A stretch of 64,000 bases of DNA from Streptomyces sp. cf386 (GCF_900103585.1 NZ_FNHV01000007.1:453357-517356), one strand, 5' to 3'. Counted from the first letter of the stretch, positions 48,823 through 57,025 are shown. Notes: a model not told the origin generated them from the sequence alone. Numbers and translations: made by a program.

Positions 48823-51393
48823 GTGGGGCGTGGAGTGCCGGAACTCGTACTGGAATTGAATGGACGGACCTGGACGCTCGACCCGTCCAGGTCCTATGCA
48901 CTCGGACGCGATCCGCAGGGCGACATCGTGTTCGACGACGCCAGGGTGTCCTGGCGGCACGCCACGATCAGCTGGAGCGGCCGTAGTTGGGTCATCGAGG
49001 ACCACGGCAGCACCAACGGCACGTTCGTGCAGGGCCAGCGGATCCATCAGCTGGAGATCGGCGCAGGCTCGGCCGTACAGCTGGGCAACGCGACCGACGG
49101 ACCTCGCCTGAACCTCTCCGGCAGCGCGGACGCCGTCGCCCCACCGCAGGCCCAGCCACAGCAGCAGCCGTACGCCGCGCAGGGCGCGCAGGCCGGCTGG
49201 GCCCAGCCGGCACCCGCTCAGCAGATCCCGCAGCAGCAGGCGCCGGCCCAGCAGGTCCCGCAGCAGCAGGCACCGCAGGCCGGATGGCAGCAGCCGCAGC
49301 AGGCCGCCGCGCACATTCCGGCGCAGCACGGTCCCGGTGGTGGCGCGGGGGCGCCGCCGGTCTACGGCGACCGGAGCCCCACCACGTTCCACCAGTTCTC
49401 CATCGGCCGTGTCATGCGTATCGGCCGTGCCCTGGAGAACGAGCTGGTCGTCTCCGACCTCCAGGTCTCCCGGCACCACGCCGAGTTCCACACGACGCCC
49501 GACGGCCGTATGGAGATCCGCGACCTCGGCTCGCACAACGGCACCTACGTCAACGGCCAGCCGATCCCCAAGGGCGGCTCGGCGATGCTCGGCCCCACCG
49601 ACATCGTGGGCGTCGGCCACTCCACGTTCCGCATCGTTGGCGACCGCCTCGAGGAGTTCGTCGACACAGGTGAGGTCTCCTTCTCCGCCCGCCATCTGAC
49701 CGTCACGGTCGACGGCGGCAAGCAGATCCTCAAGGACGTCTCCTTCGGCGTCCCGGAGAAGTCCCTCGTCGCGGTCATCGGCCCGTCCGGTTCCGGCAAG
49801 TCCACCCTGCTCAAGGCGCTCACCGGCTACCGCCCCGCCAACCAGGGCGATGTCCTCTACGACAACCGGAACCTCTACAAGCAGTTCGCCGAGCTGCGCC
49901 AGCGCATCGGTCTGGTCCCGCAGGACGACATCCTGCACAAGGAGCTGACCGTCAAGAAGGCCCTGAAGTACGCGGCCAAGCTCCGCTTCCCGGCCGACAC
50001 CACGGCCGCGGAGCGCGAGGCCCGTATCGACGAGGTGCTGCGCGAGCTGAAGCTGGACATCCACAAGGAGAAGAAGGTCACCTCCCTCTCCGGCGGCCAG
50101 CGCAAGCGTGTCTCGGTCGCCCTGGAGCTGCTCACCAAGCCGTCGCTGATCTTCCTCGACGAGCCCACCTCGGGCCTCGACCCGGGCATGGACCGCGACG
50201 TCATGCAGCTGCTGCGCGGTCTCGCCGACGACGGCCGTACGGTCCTCGTGGTCACCCACTCCGTGGCCGAGCTGGCGCTGTGCGACAAGCTCCTGGTGAT
50301 GGCGCCGGGCGGCGCGGTCGCCTACTTCGGCCCGCCCGAGGAGGCGCTGAACTTCTTCGGCTACGACACCTGGGCCGACGTCTTCTCCGCCTTCGAGAAC
50401 TACCGCGACTACGACTGGGCGGGACGCTGGAAGGGCTCGCAGCACTACCAGATCTACGCCGCGGACATCGACGCGATTGCCCCGCAGTCCGTACAGATGC
50501 CGCCGATGCAGGCGATGAAGCCGCCGAAGCCGCAGGGCTGGATGTCGCAGTTCCTGACCCTGGTGCGTCGCTATGTCTCGGTGATCGCCTCCGACAAGGG
50601 CTTCCTGGCCCTGATGGTGATCCTGCCGGCCGTCCTCGGCGCGGTGAGCCTGCTCATCGACGCGGACAAGGACCTGCTGGTCAACACAGAGGTGAACCCG
50701 AAGACCGGCCTGCCCGTCCCGAACGGCACGGCCACGACCGTCCTGCTGATCCTCGCGGTGGGCGCCTGCTTCGCCGGTGCCGCCAACTCCGTACGTGAGC
50801 TGATCAAGGAACGGGTCATCTACGAGCGGGAACGCGCGACCGGCCTGTCCCGGTCCGCGTATCTGATGTCCAAGGTCTTCGTGCTCGGCTTCATCACCGT
50901 GTTGCAGGGCCTGCTGGTCGGCGTCATCGGCTTCTCCAGCCGCACGATCCCCGACGAGGGCCTGGTCCTCGGCAACCTGACGCTTCTGGAGCTGTCGCTG
51001 CCGATCATGGCGCTGGGCTTCACCTCGATGATGTTCGGCCTGATCATCTCGGCGCTGGTGAAGACGGCCGAGAAGACGATGCCGCTGCTGGTCATGTTCG
51101 CGATCATCCAGGTCGTCTTCACCGGCTGCCTGTTCGCCCTGAACGGCTCGATCGGCGTCAACCAGTTCTCGTTCCTGATGCCGTCGCGCTGGGCGGTCGC
51201 CGCCGCGGGCGCCACGCTGGACTTCAACAGGATCAGCCCGCCCGCCAAGGGCGAGAGCAACGACCCGCTGTGGGAGCACACCGTCGGGGCCTGGAGCATG
51301 GACATGCTCGCCGTGATCGCCCTCGGCGTGATCTGCGGCTTCTTCGTGGCCCGCTTCCTGCGCCGCCACGAGCCCGAGGTCATGCGGAACTGA
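48823..51393 (+). CDS. double-FHA ABC transporter (Rv1747-like)
   Basis: An 856-residue fusion. FHA 1 (about 1-95): ALGRDPQGDIVFDDARVSWRHATI and GSTNGTFVQG. A Gln/Ala/Pro linker (about 107-180). FHA 2 (about 190-285): IGRALENELVVSDLQVSRHHAEF and GSHNGTYVNG. ABC ATPase (about 290-510): Walker A GPSGSGKST, signature LSGGQRKRVSVAL, Walker B LIFLDEPTSGLD. ABC-2 type membrane part with six helices (about 595-850). Mycobacterium Rv1747 has the same order and is phosphorylated on its linker by PknF. FHA domains read phosphothreonine, so kinase control is likely. GTG 48823 preferred (GGGGGA upstream). Confidence 0.93.
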   Translation: MGRGVPELVLELNGRTWTLDPSRSYALGRDPQGDIVFDDARVSWRHATISWSGRSWVIEDHGSTNGTFVQGQRIHQLEIGAGSAVQLGNATDGPRLNLSGSADAVAPPQAQPQQQPYAAQGAQAGWAQPAPAQQIPQQQAPAQQVPQQQAPQAGWQQPQQAAAHIPAQHGPGGGAGAPPVYGDRSPTTFHQFSIGRVMRIGRALENELVVSDLQVSRHHAEFHTTPDGRMEIRDLGSHNGTYVNGQPIPKGGSAMLGPTDIVGVGHSTFRIVGDRLEEFVDTGEVSFSARHLTVTVDGGKQILKDVSFGVPEKSLVAVIGPSGSGKSTLLKALTGYRPANQGDVLYDNRNLYKQFAELRQRIGLVPQDDILHKELTVKKALKYAAKLRFPADTTAAEREARIDEVLRELKLDIHKEKKVTSLSGGQRKRVSVALELLTKPSLIFLDEPTSGLDPGMDRDVMQLLRGLADDGRTVLVVTHSVAELALCDKLLVMAPGGAVAYFGPPEEALNFFGYDTWADVFSAFENYRDYDWAGRWKGSQHYQIYAADIDAIAPQSVQMPPMQAMKPPKPQGWMSQFLTLVRRYVSVIASDKGFLALMVILPAVLGAVSLLIDADKDLLVNTEVNPKTGLPVPNGTATTVLLILAVGACFAGAANSVRELIKERVIYERERATGLSRSAYLMSKVFVLGFITVLQGLLVGVIGFSSRTIPDEGLVLGNLTLLELSLPIMALGFTSMMFGLIISALVKTAEKTMPLLVMFAIIQVVFTGCLFALNGSIGVNQFSFLMPSRWAVAAAGATLDFNRISPPAKGESNDPLWEHTVGAWSMDMLAVIALGVICGFFVARFLRRHEPEVMRN

Positions 51394-51430
51394 TCGCTGT
51401 CGTACGGCTCTGATCGCTTTCTTGCGACGC

Positions 51431-51470
51431 CCGAAGGGCGGCACCCCGTCAGGAGGGTGCCGCCCTTCGG
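51431..51470. terminator. bidirectional terminator after the FHA-ABC gene
   Basis: CCGAAGGGCGGCACCC (51431-51446) pairs with GGGTGCCGCCCTTCGG (51455-51470), a perfect 16-bp stem and 8-base loop, between the convergent FHA-ABC and SLT genes. Confidence 0.85.
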
Positions 51471-51502
51471 CGTATGCGAGTGGAGGCCTGCGCCTACCTC
51501 AC

Positions 51503-52276
51503 TCAGTACGCGCTGTTGACGTTGTCGATCGAGCCGTACCGGTCGGCCGCGTAGTTGGCGGCGGCGGTGAGGTTGGCGACCGGGTCGTACTGGCTGAAGG
51601 CCGTGCCCGGGACGTGGTAGGCGTCGAAGGTCGGCTTGATGACCTGCAGCAGACCGATCGACGGGACGCCGTTCTGGGCGTTGATGTCCCAGTTGTTGAT
51701 GGCGTTCGGGTTGCCCGAGGACTCCCGCATGGTGTTGCGGTACAGGCCGTCGTAGGTGCCCGGGATCTTGTGCTTCTTCATGATGTCCAGGGCCTCACGG
51801 ATCCAGCCGTCGAGGTTGTTGGCGTAACTCTTGGCGGCGACCGGCTGGACCTGTATGCGCTTGGCGGACCGGCTCGCGGCCTCCTTGGCCTGGCGCGCAG
51901 CCTCGGCCTTCTTTGCGGCGGCAGCTTCGGCGGCCCGGTGCTTGGCGGCAGCCTCCGCGGCCCGGTGCTTGGCGGCAGCCACGGCGGCCCGGTGCTTGGC
52001 GGCAGCCACGGCGGCCTTGTGCTTGGCCGACATCTCCTCGGCCTTCACCTTGTCGCCGGCCAGCTGGTCGGTGACGCTGCCCTTGACGTCCTTGATCTGC
52101 TCATTGCTGTAGGCCACCTGGCCCGTGGAGAGCTCGGCCGTGGTCGTCTGGGCGTTGCCGGGGACGGCGGAGAAGGCGAGGGCGGCGGCGCCGAGCGTGG
52201 CGACACCCGCGATCGCGATCTTGTGCCGCTGGGTCAGCGCACGAATAGGACCGCGGTTCTTGGTGTTCTTGAGCAT
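51503..52276 (-). CDS. secreted SLT-type lytic transglycosylase-like protein
   Basis: A 257-residue exported protein. Signal peptide about 1-40 (IAIAGVATLGAAALAFSAVPGNA). Then a Lys/Ala/His-rich helical stalk with four nine-residue repeats of type KHRAAVAAA (about 80-116). The C-terminal SLT domain begins about 155: WIREALDIMKKHKIPGTYDGLYRNTMRESSGNPNAINNWDINAQNGVPSIGLLQVIKPTFDAYHVPG, with the catalytic E of MRESSGNP and GLLQVIKPTF, and ends NYAADRYGSIDNVNSAY. It cuts peptidoglycan glycan strands. Start 52276 with GAGGTC, which can be sequestered by its own leader (see regulatory feature). Divergent-looking but single. Confidence 0.9.
   Translation of the reverse strand: MLKNTKNRGPIRALTQRHKIAIAGVATLGAAALAFSAVPGNAQTTTAELSTGQVAYSNEQIKDVKGSVTDQLAGDKVKAEEMSAKHKAAVAAAKHRAAVAAAKHRAAEAAAKHRAAEAAAAKKAEAARQAKEAASRSAKRIQVQPVAAKSYANNLDGWIREALDIMKKHKIPGTYDGLYRNTMRESSGNPNAINNWDINAQNGVPSIGLLQVIKPTFDAYHVPGTAFSQYDPVANLTAAANYAADRYGSIDNVNSAY
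51930..52037 (-). repeat. 27-bp tandem repeat inside the SLT gene
   Basis: Three near-identical 27-bp units (51930-51956, 51957-51983, 51984-52010) and a degenerate fourth (to 52037) encode the nine-residue repeats KHRAAEAAA/KHRAAVAAA in the stalk of the transglycosylase. Stalk length could vary by slippage. Confidence 0.85.
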
Positions 52277-52284
52277 GGCAGATT

Positions 52285-52382
52285 GACCTCTTCGAATAGC
52301 GCGGAGGTCGCTCGCTGTCCGGCGGGGGACACGGGTGCTTCCGGCACAAACGCCGCGGGGAGAACCCACGGCGTTGAGCGAC
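52285..52382 (-). promoter_or_regulatory. candidate RNA switch in the SLT leader
   Basis: On the minus-strand RNA GUCGCUC (52382-52376) pairs with GAGCGAC (52313-52307), enclosing AACGCCG/CGGCGUU and two smaller hairpins. The next bases, GACCUC (52309-52304), are complementary to GAGGUC (52290-52285), the ribosome site before the SLT ATG. GAC is shared, so the closing stem and the RBS-blocking stem exclude each other. This is the arrangement of a translation-controlling riboswitch. The rest of the 299-base gap (52277-52575) shows no gene. Confidence 0.55.
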
Positions 52383-52575
52383 GAGAGCAATTCTTAGCGG
52401 CCGCAAAATTGCGTGGCAAAGGTGTGACGTACGATCCTCGATAGTGGAGCCGGGAAGGGCAAAATAGGACAGACGGGACCGTCTGTGCCGTTCAAATAGG
52501 ACGCCCCTACCTACTACGGACTTTCGTACGTGACGTGCGCCCTATGTGCGGGCTCACATCGGCCACGTAACGGTC

Positions 52576-53691
52576 TCACCGGCAGTTGCTGAAGCAACGC
52601 TCTGAGTGAGGGTTCTCCGTCGGGAGGATGAGATGCACGTCGCCGAACTCGTGCCAGAGGTAGAGCCCCCGCAGCGCCTCCTCGTAGCTGCGGTCGACAG
52701 CGGCCCGCCCGGCGACCGCCTCCAGCATCAGCAGATGCGAGGCCTCCGGCTCGTGCAGCCCGGTCAGCAGCCCGTCCACCACCCGCACCCCGCGCTCCGG
52801 CGTGACGACGAGGTCCGTCCACCCTTCACACGCGCGTACGACCCCGTCGGCGTCCGCCGCCGACTCCACGGCCCGCACGGCCGTCGTCCCGACCGCGACG
52901 ACCCTCCCGCCACCGGCCTGCACCGCGTTGATCAGCCGGGCCGACGCCTCCGGCACCGCGAACCGCTCCGGATACGGCGGCTCGTGCGCCTCGGCCGAGG
53001 CCACCCCGGTATGCAGCGTGATCGGCGCGAACCCAACCCCCCGGCTCACCAGCTCCGTCACCATCCGCACCGTGAAGGGCCGCGCCGCACTCGGCATCTC
53101 GGCGCTGCCCGTCCCGTCGGCCGACGGCAGGGCGAACACCGTCTGGTAAGCGGACGGCGGCTGGTCCCGCTCCGTGTAGGAGTAGCGGATCGGTCGCCCG
53201 TGCTCACGCATCAGGGCAAGGACCCCGGCGCCCCCTGCCCGCTCCGAGGCCCCTTCGGGCCCGGCCACCCGCGCCCACCACAGCCGCTCGCTCCCCGCGC
53301 TCAGCGGTTCCTCCAGCACCAGCCGCATCCCACCCGGCACCCGCACCTCAGTCCCCGCGGGCGCCCCCGCACGCGCGCGCGTGGTGCCCCGCTCATCGGG
53401 ATCCCGCAGCTCGACCGCCCAGCGCCCGTCGTCCCCGCGCGTGGAGAAGTGCACCACCACGCGCGCGTGCCCGATCCACCCGTCCACAGCGGCGGCCAGC
53501 GTCTCCGACGTGTTGACGACCAGCAGATCCCCGGCCCGCAGCAGCCGCGGCAGCTCGCCGAACGCGTGGTGCGACACCTGGGTGCCACGCGACACGAGCA
53601 GCCGTACGGCATCCCGGTCCAGGCCGGCCCCCCGCTGCTCGGCCGGCACCCGGGCCGACAACTCCTCCGGCACCCTCACCGCCAGCGTCAT
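52576..53691 (-). CDS. divergent QueA-like tRNA ribosyltransferase-isomerase
   Basis: A 371-residue protein of the QueA family (S-adenosylmethionine:tRNA ribosyltransferase-isomerase). Recognisable: DLLVVNTSETLAAAVDG (QueA N-terminal start), GRPIRYSYTERDQPPSAYQTVFA, GGGRVVAVGTTAVRAVESAA, VVDGLLTGLHEPEASHLLML and YLWHEFGDVHLIL. But the usual stretch VGxGTFxPVxxxxIxxHxMHSE is replaced by a shorter HTGVASAEAHEPPYPERF. No other queuosine gene is in the window, so the substrate may differ. Start 53691 overlaps the SDR stop, so the pair is coupled. Confidence 0.82.
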   Translation of the reverse strand: MTLAVRVPEELSARVPAEQRGAGLDRDAVRLLVSRGTQVSHHAFGELPRLLRAGDLLVVNTSETLAAAVDGWIGHARVVVHFSTRGDDGRWAVELRDPDERGTTRARAGAPAGTEVRVPGGMRLVLEEPLSAGSERLWWARVAGPEGASERAGGAGVLALMREHGRPIRYSYTERDQPPSAYQTVFALPSADGTGSAEMPSAARPFTVRMVTELVSRGVGFAPITLHTGVASAEAHEPPYPERFAVPEASARLINAVQAGGGRVVAVGTTAVRAVESAADADGVVRACEGWTDLVVTPERGVRVVDGLLTGLHEPEASHLLMLEAVAGRAAVDRSYEEALRGLYLWHEFGDVHLILPTENPHSERCFSNCR

Positions 53692-54386
53692 CGCCGCCCC
53701 TCCAGCAGAGACGGCGCCCCGTAGCGCCCGCTCGCCGGACGCTCGTCCAGCAACCGCAGGAAAGCGGGCACCACACTGGCCGGCGCAGGCCGCGGATCGT
53801 CGTCGTCCGGGACGGCCGCCGCGTACAGGTCCGTGGCCATGTCCCCGGGGTCGACCGCCCAGACCCGCAACCCGGGCTCCTCCGCACCGAGCACCGCCGA
53901 AAGATGGTCCAGCGCGGCCTTCGACGCCCCGTACCCGCCCCACGTCTCGTACGCCTCGGAGGCGGCGTCCGAGCTGACCGTGATCACCGTGCCCGCTCCG
54001 GACGCCCGCAGCAGCGGCAGCGCCTCCTGAACGAGCGCCAGCGCGGCGATCACGTTCACCTCCAGCGCCCTGCGCAGCCCCTGCAGCGGCAGCTCGTCCA
54101 GCCGTACCAGCGGCTCGGCGCCCAGCGCGCTGGCGTTGCTCACCAGCAGATCGACGCCGCCCAGCCGCCACCCGGCCGCCACCAGCTCGGACCGGTGCCC
54201 GGCGTCCGTGACGTCCCCCGGCACGGCCATCACACGCGTGCCGTACGTCTGGAGCCCGGCCGCCGTCTCCTGGAGGACCTCCGCGGTCCTGGCGTCGAGG
54301 ACCAGGTCCCAGCCCCGCGCGGCCAGCGCCTCGGCGAGCGCCCGCCCCAGTCCCTTCGAGGCCCCCGTGATGATCGCTACCGGCAT
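53688..54386 (-). CDS. short-chain dehydrogenase/reductase
   Basis: A 232-residue classical SDR with intact motifs: TGASKGLGRALAEAL (NADP site), NASAL (NNAG variant), VSSDAASEAYETWGGYGASKAALDHL with S, Tyr and Lys of the catalytic triad. Its ending RYGAPSLLEGRR is short. It is the first gene of an operon with the QueA-like gene (four-base overlap). An alcohol or ketone substrate can be expected; unknown. Confidence 0.9.
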   Translation of the reverse strand: MPVAIITGASKGLGRALAEALAARGWDLVLDARTAEVLQETAAGLQTYGTRVMAVPGDVTDAGHRSELVAAGWRLGGVDLLVSNASALGAEPLVRLDELPLQGLRRALEVNVIAALALVQEALPLLRASGAGTVITVSSDAASEAYETWGGYGASKAALDHLSAVLGAEEPGLRVWAVDPGDMATDLYAAAVPDDDDPRPAPASVVPAFLRLLDERPASGRYGAPSLLEGRR

Positions 54387-54599
54387 GACAACCGTCCCCT
54401 CGTCCCAGCCCGCCTCCGATCGGCGGTGCCCTCAACGTAGGAACCGGCACGCCCGCCCGCGTCGGACGCGGGCCGCAAAACCGCAGGGCCCTTCGTCCTA
54501 CGCCGCCGATCCCGGGACCACAGCCCTAGGTCCCCGGCCCCACCCGGTGGCCACCACAGGTCCGATCCGACTGTCACACCCCGCCGGTACCGTGAGGGC

Positions 54600-55745
54600 A
54601 TGAGTCAAGGCCCCAGGTCCGGTCTGGCCGCGGTGAGCTCCGCGCTGCTGGCCATGAGCAGGCATCTAGAGGTGCGCGACGTCCTCAAGACGATCGTCGC
54701 CTCGGCCCGCGAACTGCTCGACGCGCAGTACGCCGCGCTCGGCGTACCGGACGACCACGGCGGATTCGCCCAGTTCGTGGTCGACGGGGTCAGCGACCAG
54801 CAGTGGAAGGCCATCGGCCCGCTGCCCCGCCAGCACGGCATCCTCGCCGCGATGCTCCAGGAGGCCAAGGTCGAGCGCCTCGCGGACGTCCGCAGGGACC
54901 CCCGCTTCGAGGGCTGGCCGTCGGCCCACCCCGACATGTCCGACTTCCTGGGCCTGCCGATCCGCGACGGCGACGAGGTCATCGGCGCCTTGTTCCTGGC
55001 GAACAAGAACTGCCCGAAACCGGAAGGCAGTTGTGGCTTCACCGAGGAGGACGAGGAACTCCTCTCCATCCTCGCCCAGCACGCCGCGATCGCCCTCACC
55101 AACGCCCGCCTCTACGAGCGCAGCCGCGAACTGACGATCGTCGAGGAACGCTCGCGCCTCGCCCACGAACTGCACGACGCGGTCAGCCAGAAGCTGTTCT
55201 CCCTGCGTCTGACGGCCCAGGCTGCCGCCGCCCTGATCGACCGCGACCCGTCCCGCGCCAAGGGCGAGTTGCACCAGGTGGCCGCACTCGCCGCCGAGGC
55301 CGCCGACGAACTGCGGGCCGCCGTCGTCGAGTTGCGCCCCGCAGCCCTCGACGAGGACGGCCTCGTCGCCACCCTGCGCACCCAGATCCAGGTCCTCGAC
55401 CGCGCCCACACCGCGCGCGTGACCTTCGCCGGCCGCGGTGTGAAGGCCCTGCCCGCCGCCCAGGAGGAGGCCGTGCTCCGCGTCGCCCAGGAGGCCCTGC
55501 ACAACGCCTTGCGGCACTCCGGAGCCGAGCACGTCGACGTGACGCTGGACCGGCGCGGCAGCGGAGCCGTCCTGCGCGTCACGGACGACGGCAGCGGCTT
55601 CGACCCGACGGCGATACGCCGAGCCGGACGCCACCTCGGCCTGGTCTCCATGCGGGACCGGGCGAGCGGGGTCGGCGGCACGCTGACCGTGGAATCGGCG
55701 CCCGGCAAGGGCACCACGATCGAGATGGAGGCCCCCGGTGGCTGA
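54600..55745 (+). CDS. GAF-domain sensor histidine kinase (HisKA_3)
   Basis: A 381-residue soluble kinase. N-terminal GAF domain (about 25-170, LLDAQYAALGVPD ... FLGLPIRDGDEVIGALFLANK ... FTEEDEELLSILAQHAAIAL). Dimerisation and phospho-acceptor EERSRLAHELHDAVSQKL, with H192 the likely phospho-site. HATPase part about 260-375: VAQEALHNALRHSGA (N box), VTDDGSGFD (D box), GLVSMRDRA (G box). No membrane segment, so a soluble signal is sensed. It overlaps the response regulator by eight bases. Same type as DevS-like kinases. Confidence 0.92.
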   Translation: MSQGPRSGLAAVSSALLAMSRHLEVRDVLKTIVASARELLDAQYAALGVPDDHGGFAQFVVDGVSDQQWKAIGPLPRQHGILAAMLQEAKVERLADVRRDPRFEGWPSAHPDMSDFLGLPIRDGDEVIGALFLANKNCPKPEGSCGFTEEDEELLSILAQHAAIALTNARLYERSRELTIVEERSRLAHELHDAVSQKLFSLRLTAQAAAALIDRDPSRAKGELHQVAALAAEAADELRAAVVELRPAALDEDGLVATLRTQIQVLDRAHTARVTFAGRGVKALPAAQEEAVLRVAQEALHNALRHSGAEHVDVTLDRRGSGAVLRVTDDGSGFDPTAIRRAGRHLGLVSMRDRASGVGGTLTVESAPGKGTTIEMEAPGG

Positions 55746-56379
55746 CGCAATCAAGGTGCTGCTCGTCGACGACCACCAGGTGGTCCGCCGGGGCCTGCGC
55801 ACCTTCCTCGAAGTGCAGGACGACATCGAGGTCGTGGGCGAGGCCGCCGACGGCGCCGAGGGAGTGGCCCGCGCCCAGGAACTGAAGCCGGACATCGTCC
55901 TCATGGACGTCAAGATGCCGGGGATGGACGGCGTCGAGGCCCTGCGCAAGCTCCGCGAACTCGACAACCCCGCGCGCGTGCTGATCGTCACCAGCTTCAC
56001 CGAACAGCGCACGGTGATCCCGGCCCTGCGCGCGGGCGCCGCCGGTTACGTCTACAAGGACGTGGACCCCGACGCTCTCGCCGGCGCCATCCGCTCCGTC
56101 CACGCCGGGCACATCCTGCTTCAACCCGAGGTCGCGGGCGCCCTGTTGTCCCAGGAGGAGGCCAACTCGGGGCAGGGGAGAGCGGGCTCGCTGACGGAGC
56201 GGGAGCGCGAGGTACTCGGCCTGATCGCGGACGGCCGCTCGAACCGCGAGATAGCCAGAGCCCTGGTCCTGTCGGAGAAGACCGTCAAGACCCACGTCTC
56301 GAACATCCTGATGAAGCTCGACCTGGCGGACCGCACCCAGGCCGCGCTGTGGGCCGTACGCCATGGCGTGACCGGCTGA
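55738..56379 (+). CDS. NarL/LuxR-type response regulator
   Basis: A 213-residue regulator. Receiver domain 1-120 with DDH (11-13), phospho-acceptor D57 in LMDVKMPGMDG, T/S in VTSF and K in YVYKDVD. LuxR helix-turn-helix about 148-205: LTEREREVLGLIADGRSNREIARALVLSEKTVKTHVSNILMKLDLADRTQAALWAVRHG. It is a pair with the GAF kinase. Neighbouring chaplin gene suggests, but does not prove, a link to aerial development. Confidence 0.93.
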   Translation: MADAIKVLLVDDHQVVRRGLRTFLEVQDDIEVVGEAADGAEGVARAQELKPDIVLMDVKMPGMDGVEALRKLRELDNPARVLIVTSFTEQRTVIPALRAGAAGYVYKDVDPDALAGAIRSVHAGHILLQPEVAGALLSQEEANSGQGRAGSLTEREREVLGLIADGRSNREIARALVLSEKTVKTHVSNILMKLDLADRTQAALWAVRHGVTG

Positions 56380-56547
56380 AACGCTCTCCGCAGGAGGTCA
56401 CGGACGGCAATTCGGAGGGTCCCGCTCCGGACTGAGATTCATACCGTCGTGGGAATGTCCCCCAGATGGCGCATCCTCCGCCGATCTCCGGCGTTCTCCA
56501 GTGCGTGCTGCGGCGACTGCCGCGGCAACCGCAAGGAGGGCTTAGAA

Positions 56548-56793
56548 GTGAAGAACCTGAAGAAGGCAGCGGCCGTGACGATGGTGGCGGGTGGCCTGCT
56601 GGCCGCCGGTGCCGGAATGGCCTCCGCCACCGACGGCGCGCACGCCGACGGCAAGGCCGTGGGCTCCCCGGGCATCGTCTCGGGCAACCTCGTCCAGGCC
56701 CCGGTTCACGTCCCGGTCAACGTCTCGGGCAACAGCGTGAACGTCGTCGGCATCCTGAACCCCGCCTTCGGCAACCTGGCCGTCAACAAGTGA
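56548..56793 (+). CDS. chpE: short chaplin, ChpE-like
   Basis: An 81-residue secreted surfactant protein that coats aerial structures. Signal peptide 1-27 (VKNLKKAAAVTMVAGGLLAAGAGMASA), then one chaplin domain: GSPGIVSGNLVQAPVHVPVNVSGNSVNVVGILNPAFGNLAVNK. The mature part has no cysteine, the feature that sets ChpE apart from the other short chaplins. GTG at 56548 with GGAGG upstream. A perfect terminator follows 25 bases downstream. Confidence 0.92.
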   Translation: MKNLKKAAAVTMVAGGLLAAGAGMASATDGAHADGKAVGSPGIVSGNLVQAPVHVPVNVSGNSVNVVGILNPAFGNLAVNK

Positions 56794-56818
56794 CGCCGAC
56801 CCGAAGCGAGCAGTGACC

Positions 56819-56847
56819 TCCGGCCTCCCGGGTACCCCGGGAGGCCG
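56819..56847 (+). terminator. terminator of the chaplin gene
   Basis: CCGGCCTCCCGGG (56819-56831) and CCCGGGAGGCCGG (56835-56847), perfect 13-bp stem with a TAC loop. Confidence 0.85.
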
Positions 56848-56916
56848 GTCTGTGTTCGACGAACGCCACGGGGTTCGACGAAGGCAGGGGGCTTCTTCAG
56901 CGCCGTCCCGGCATTT

Positions 56917-56984
56917 CAGCCCGTCCGGCGTTTGAGTACGAGGCCCCTTCAGGGCCGATACGGGAGTCTGGGGGCAGAGCCCCC
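56917..56984 (+). repeat. dispersed Streptomyces repeat of a second type
   Basis: Begins CAGCCCGTCCGGCGTTTGAG, then a conserved stretch with GGGCCGATACGGG, and ends in a hairpin GGGGGC-AGA-GCCCCC (56970-56984). From memory this is a very common intergenic repeat in streptomycetes. It lies between the chaplin terminator and the next gene. Confidence 0.75.
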
Positions 56985-57025
56985 GGCCACGGTCACACCA
57001 ACGCCGATCACCGGACGACCGACCC

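Noticed and set aside
48820..51444. An 874-codon open frame antisense to the FHA-ABC transporter gene
   Set aside because: It exists because G+C-rich codons leave the antisense frame open. Its translation is a low-complexity Arg/Gly/Val/Glu mix with no domain, while the plus strand has a complete domain order.
52285..52382. The SLT leader as a standard ydaO (c-di-AMP) riboswitch
   Set aside because: The family is a natural guess for a cell-wall hydrolase, but I could not find its conserved GGGUGAAUC-like and GACCCG-type segments, so I list it as an unassigned RNA candidate.
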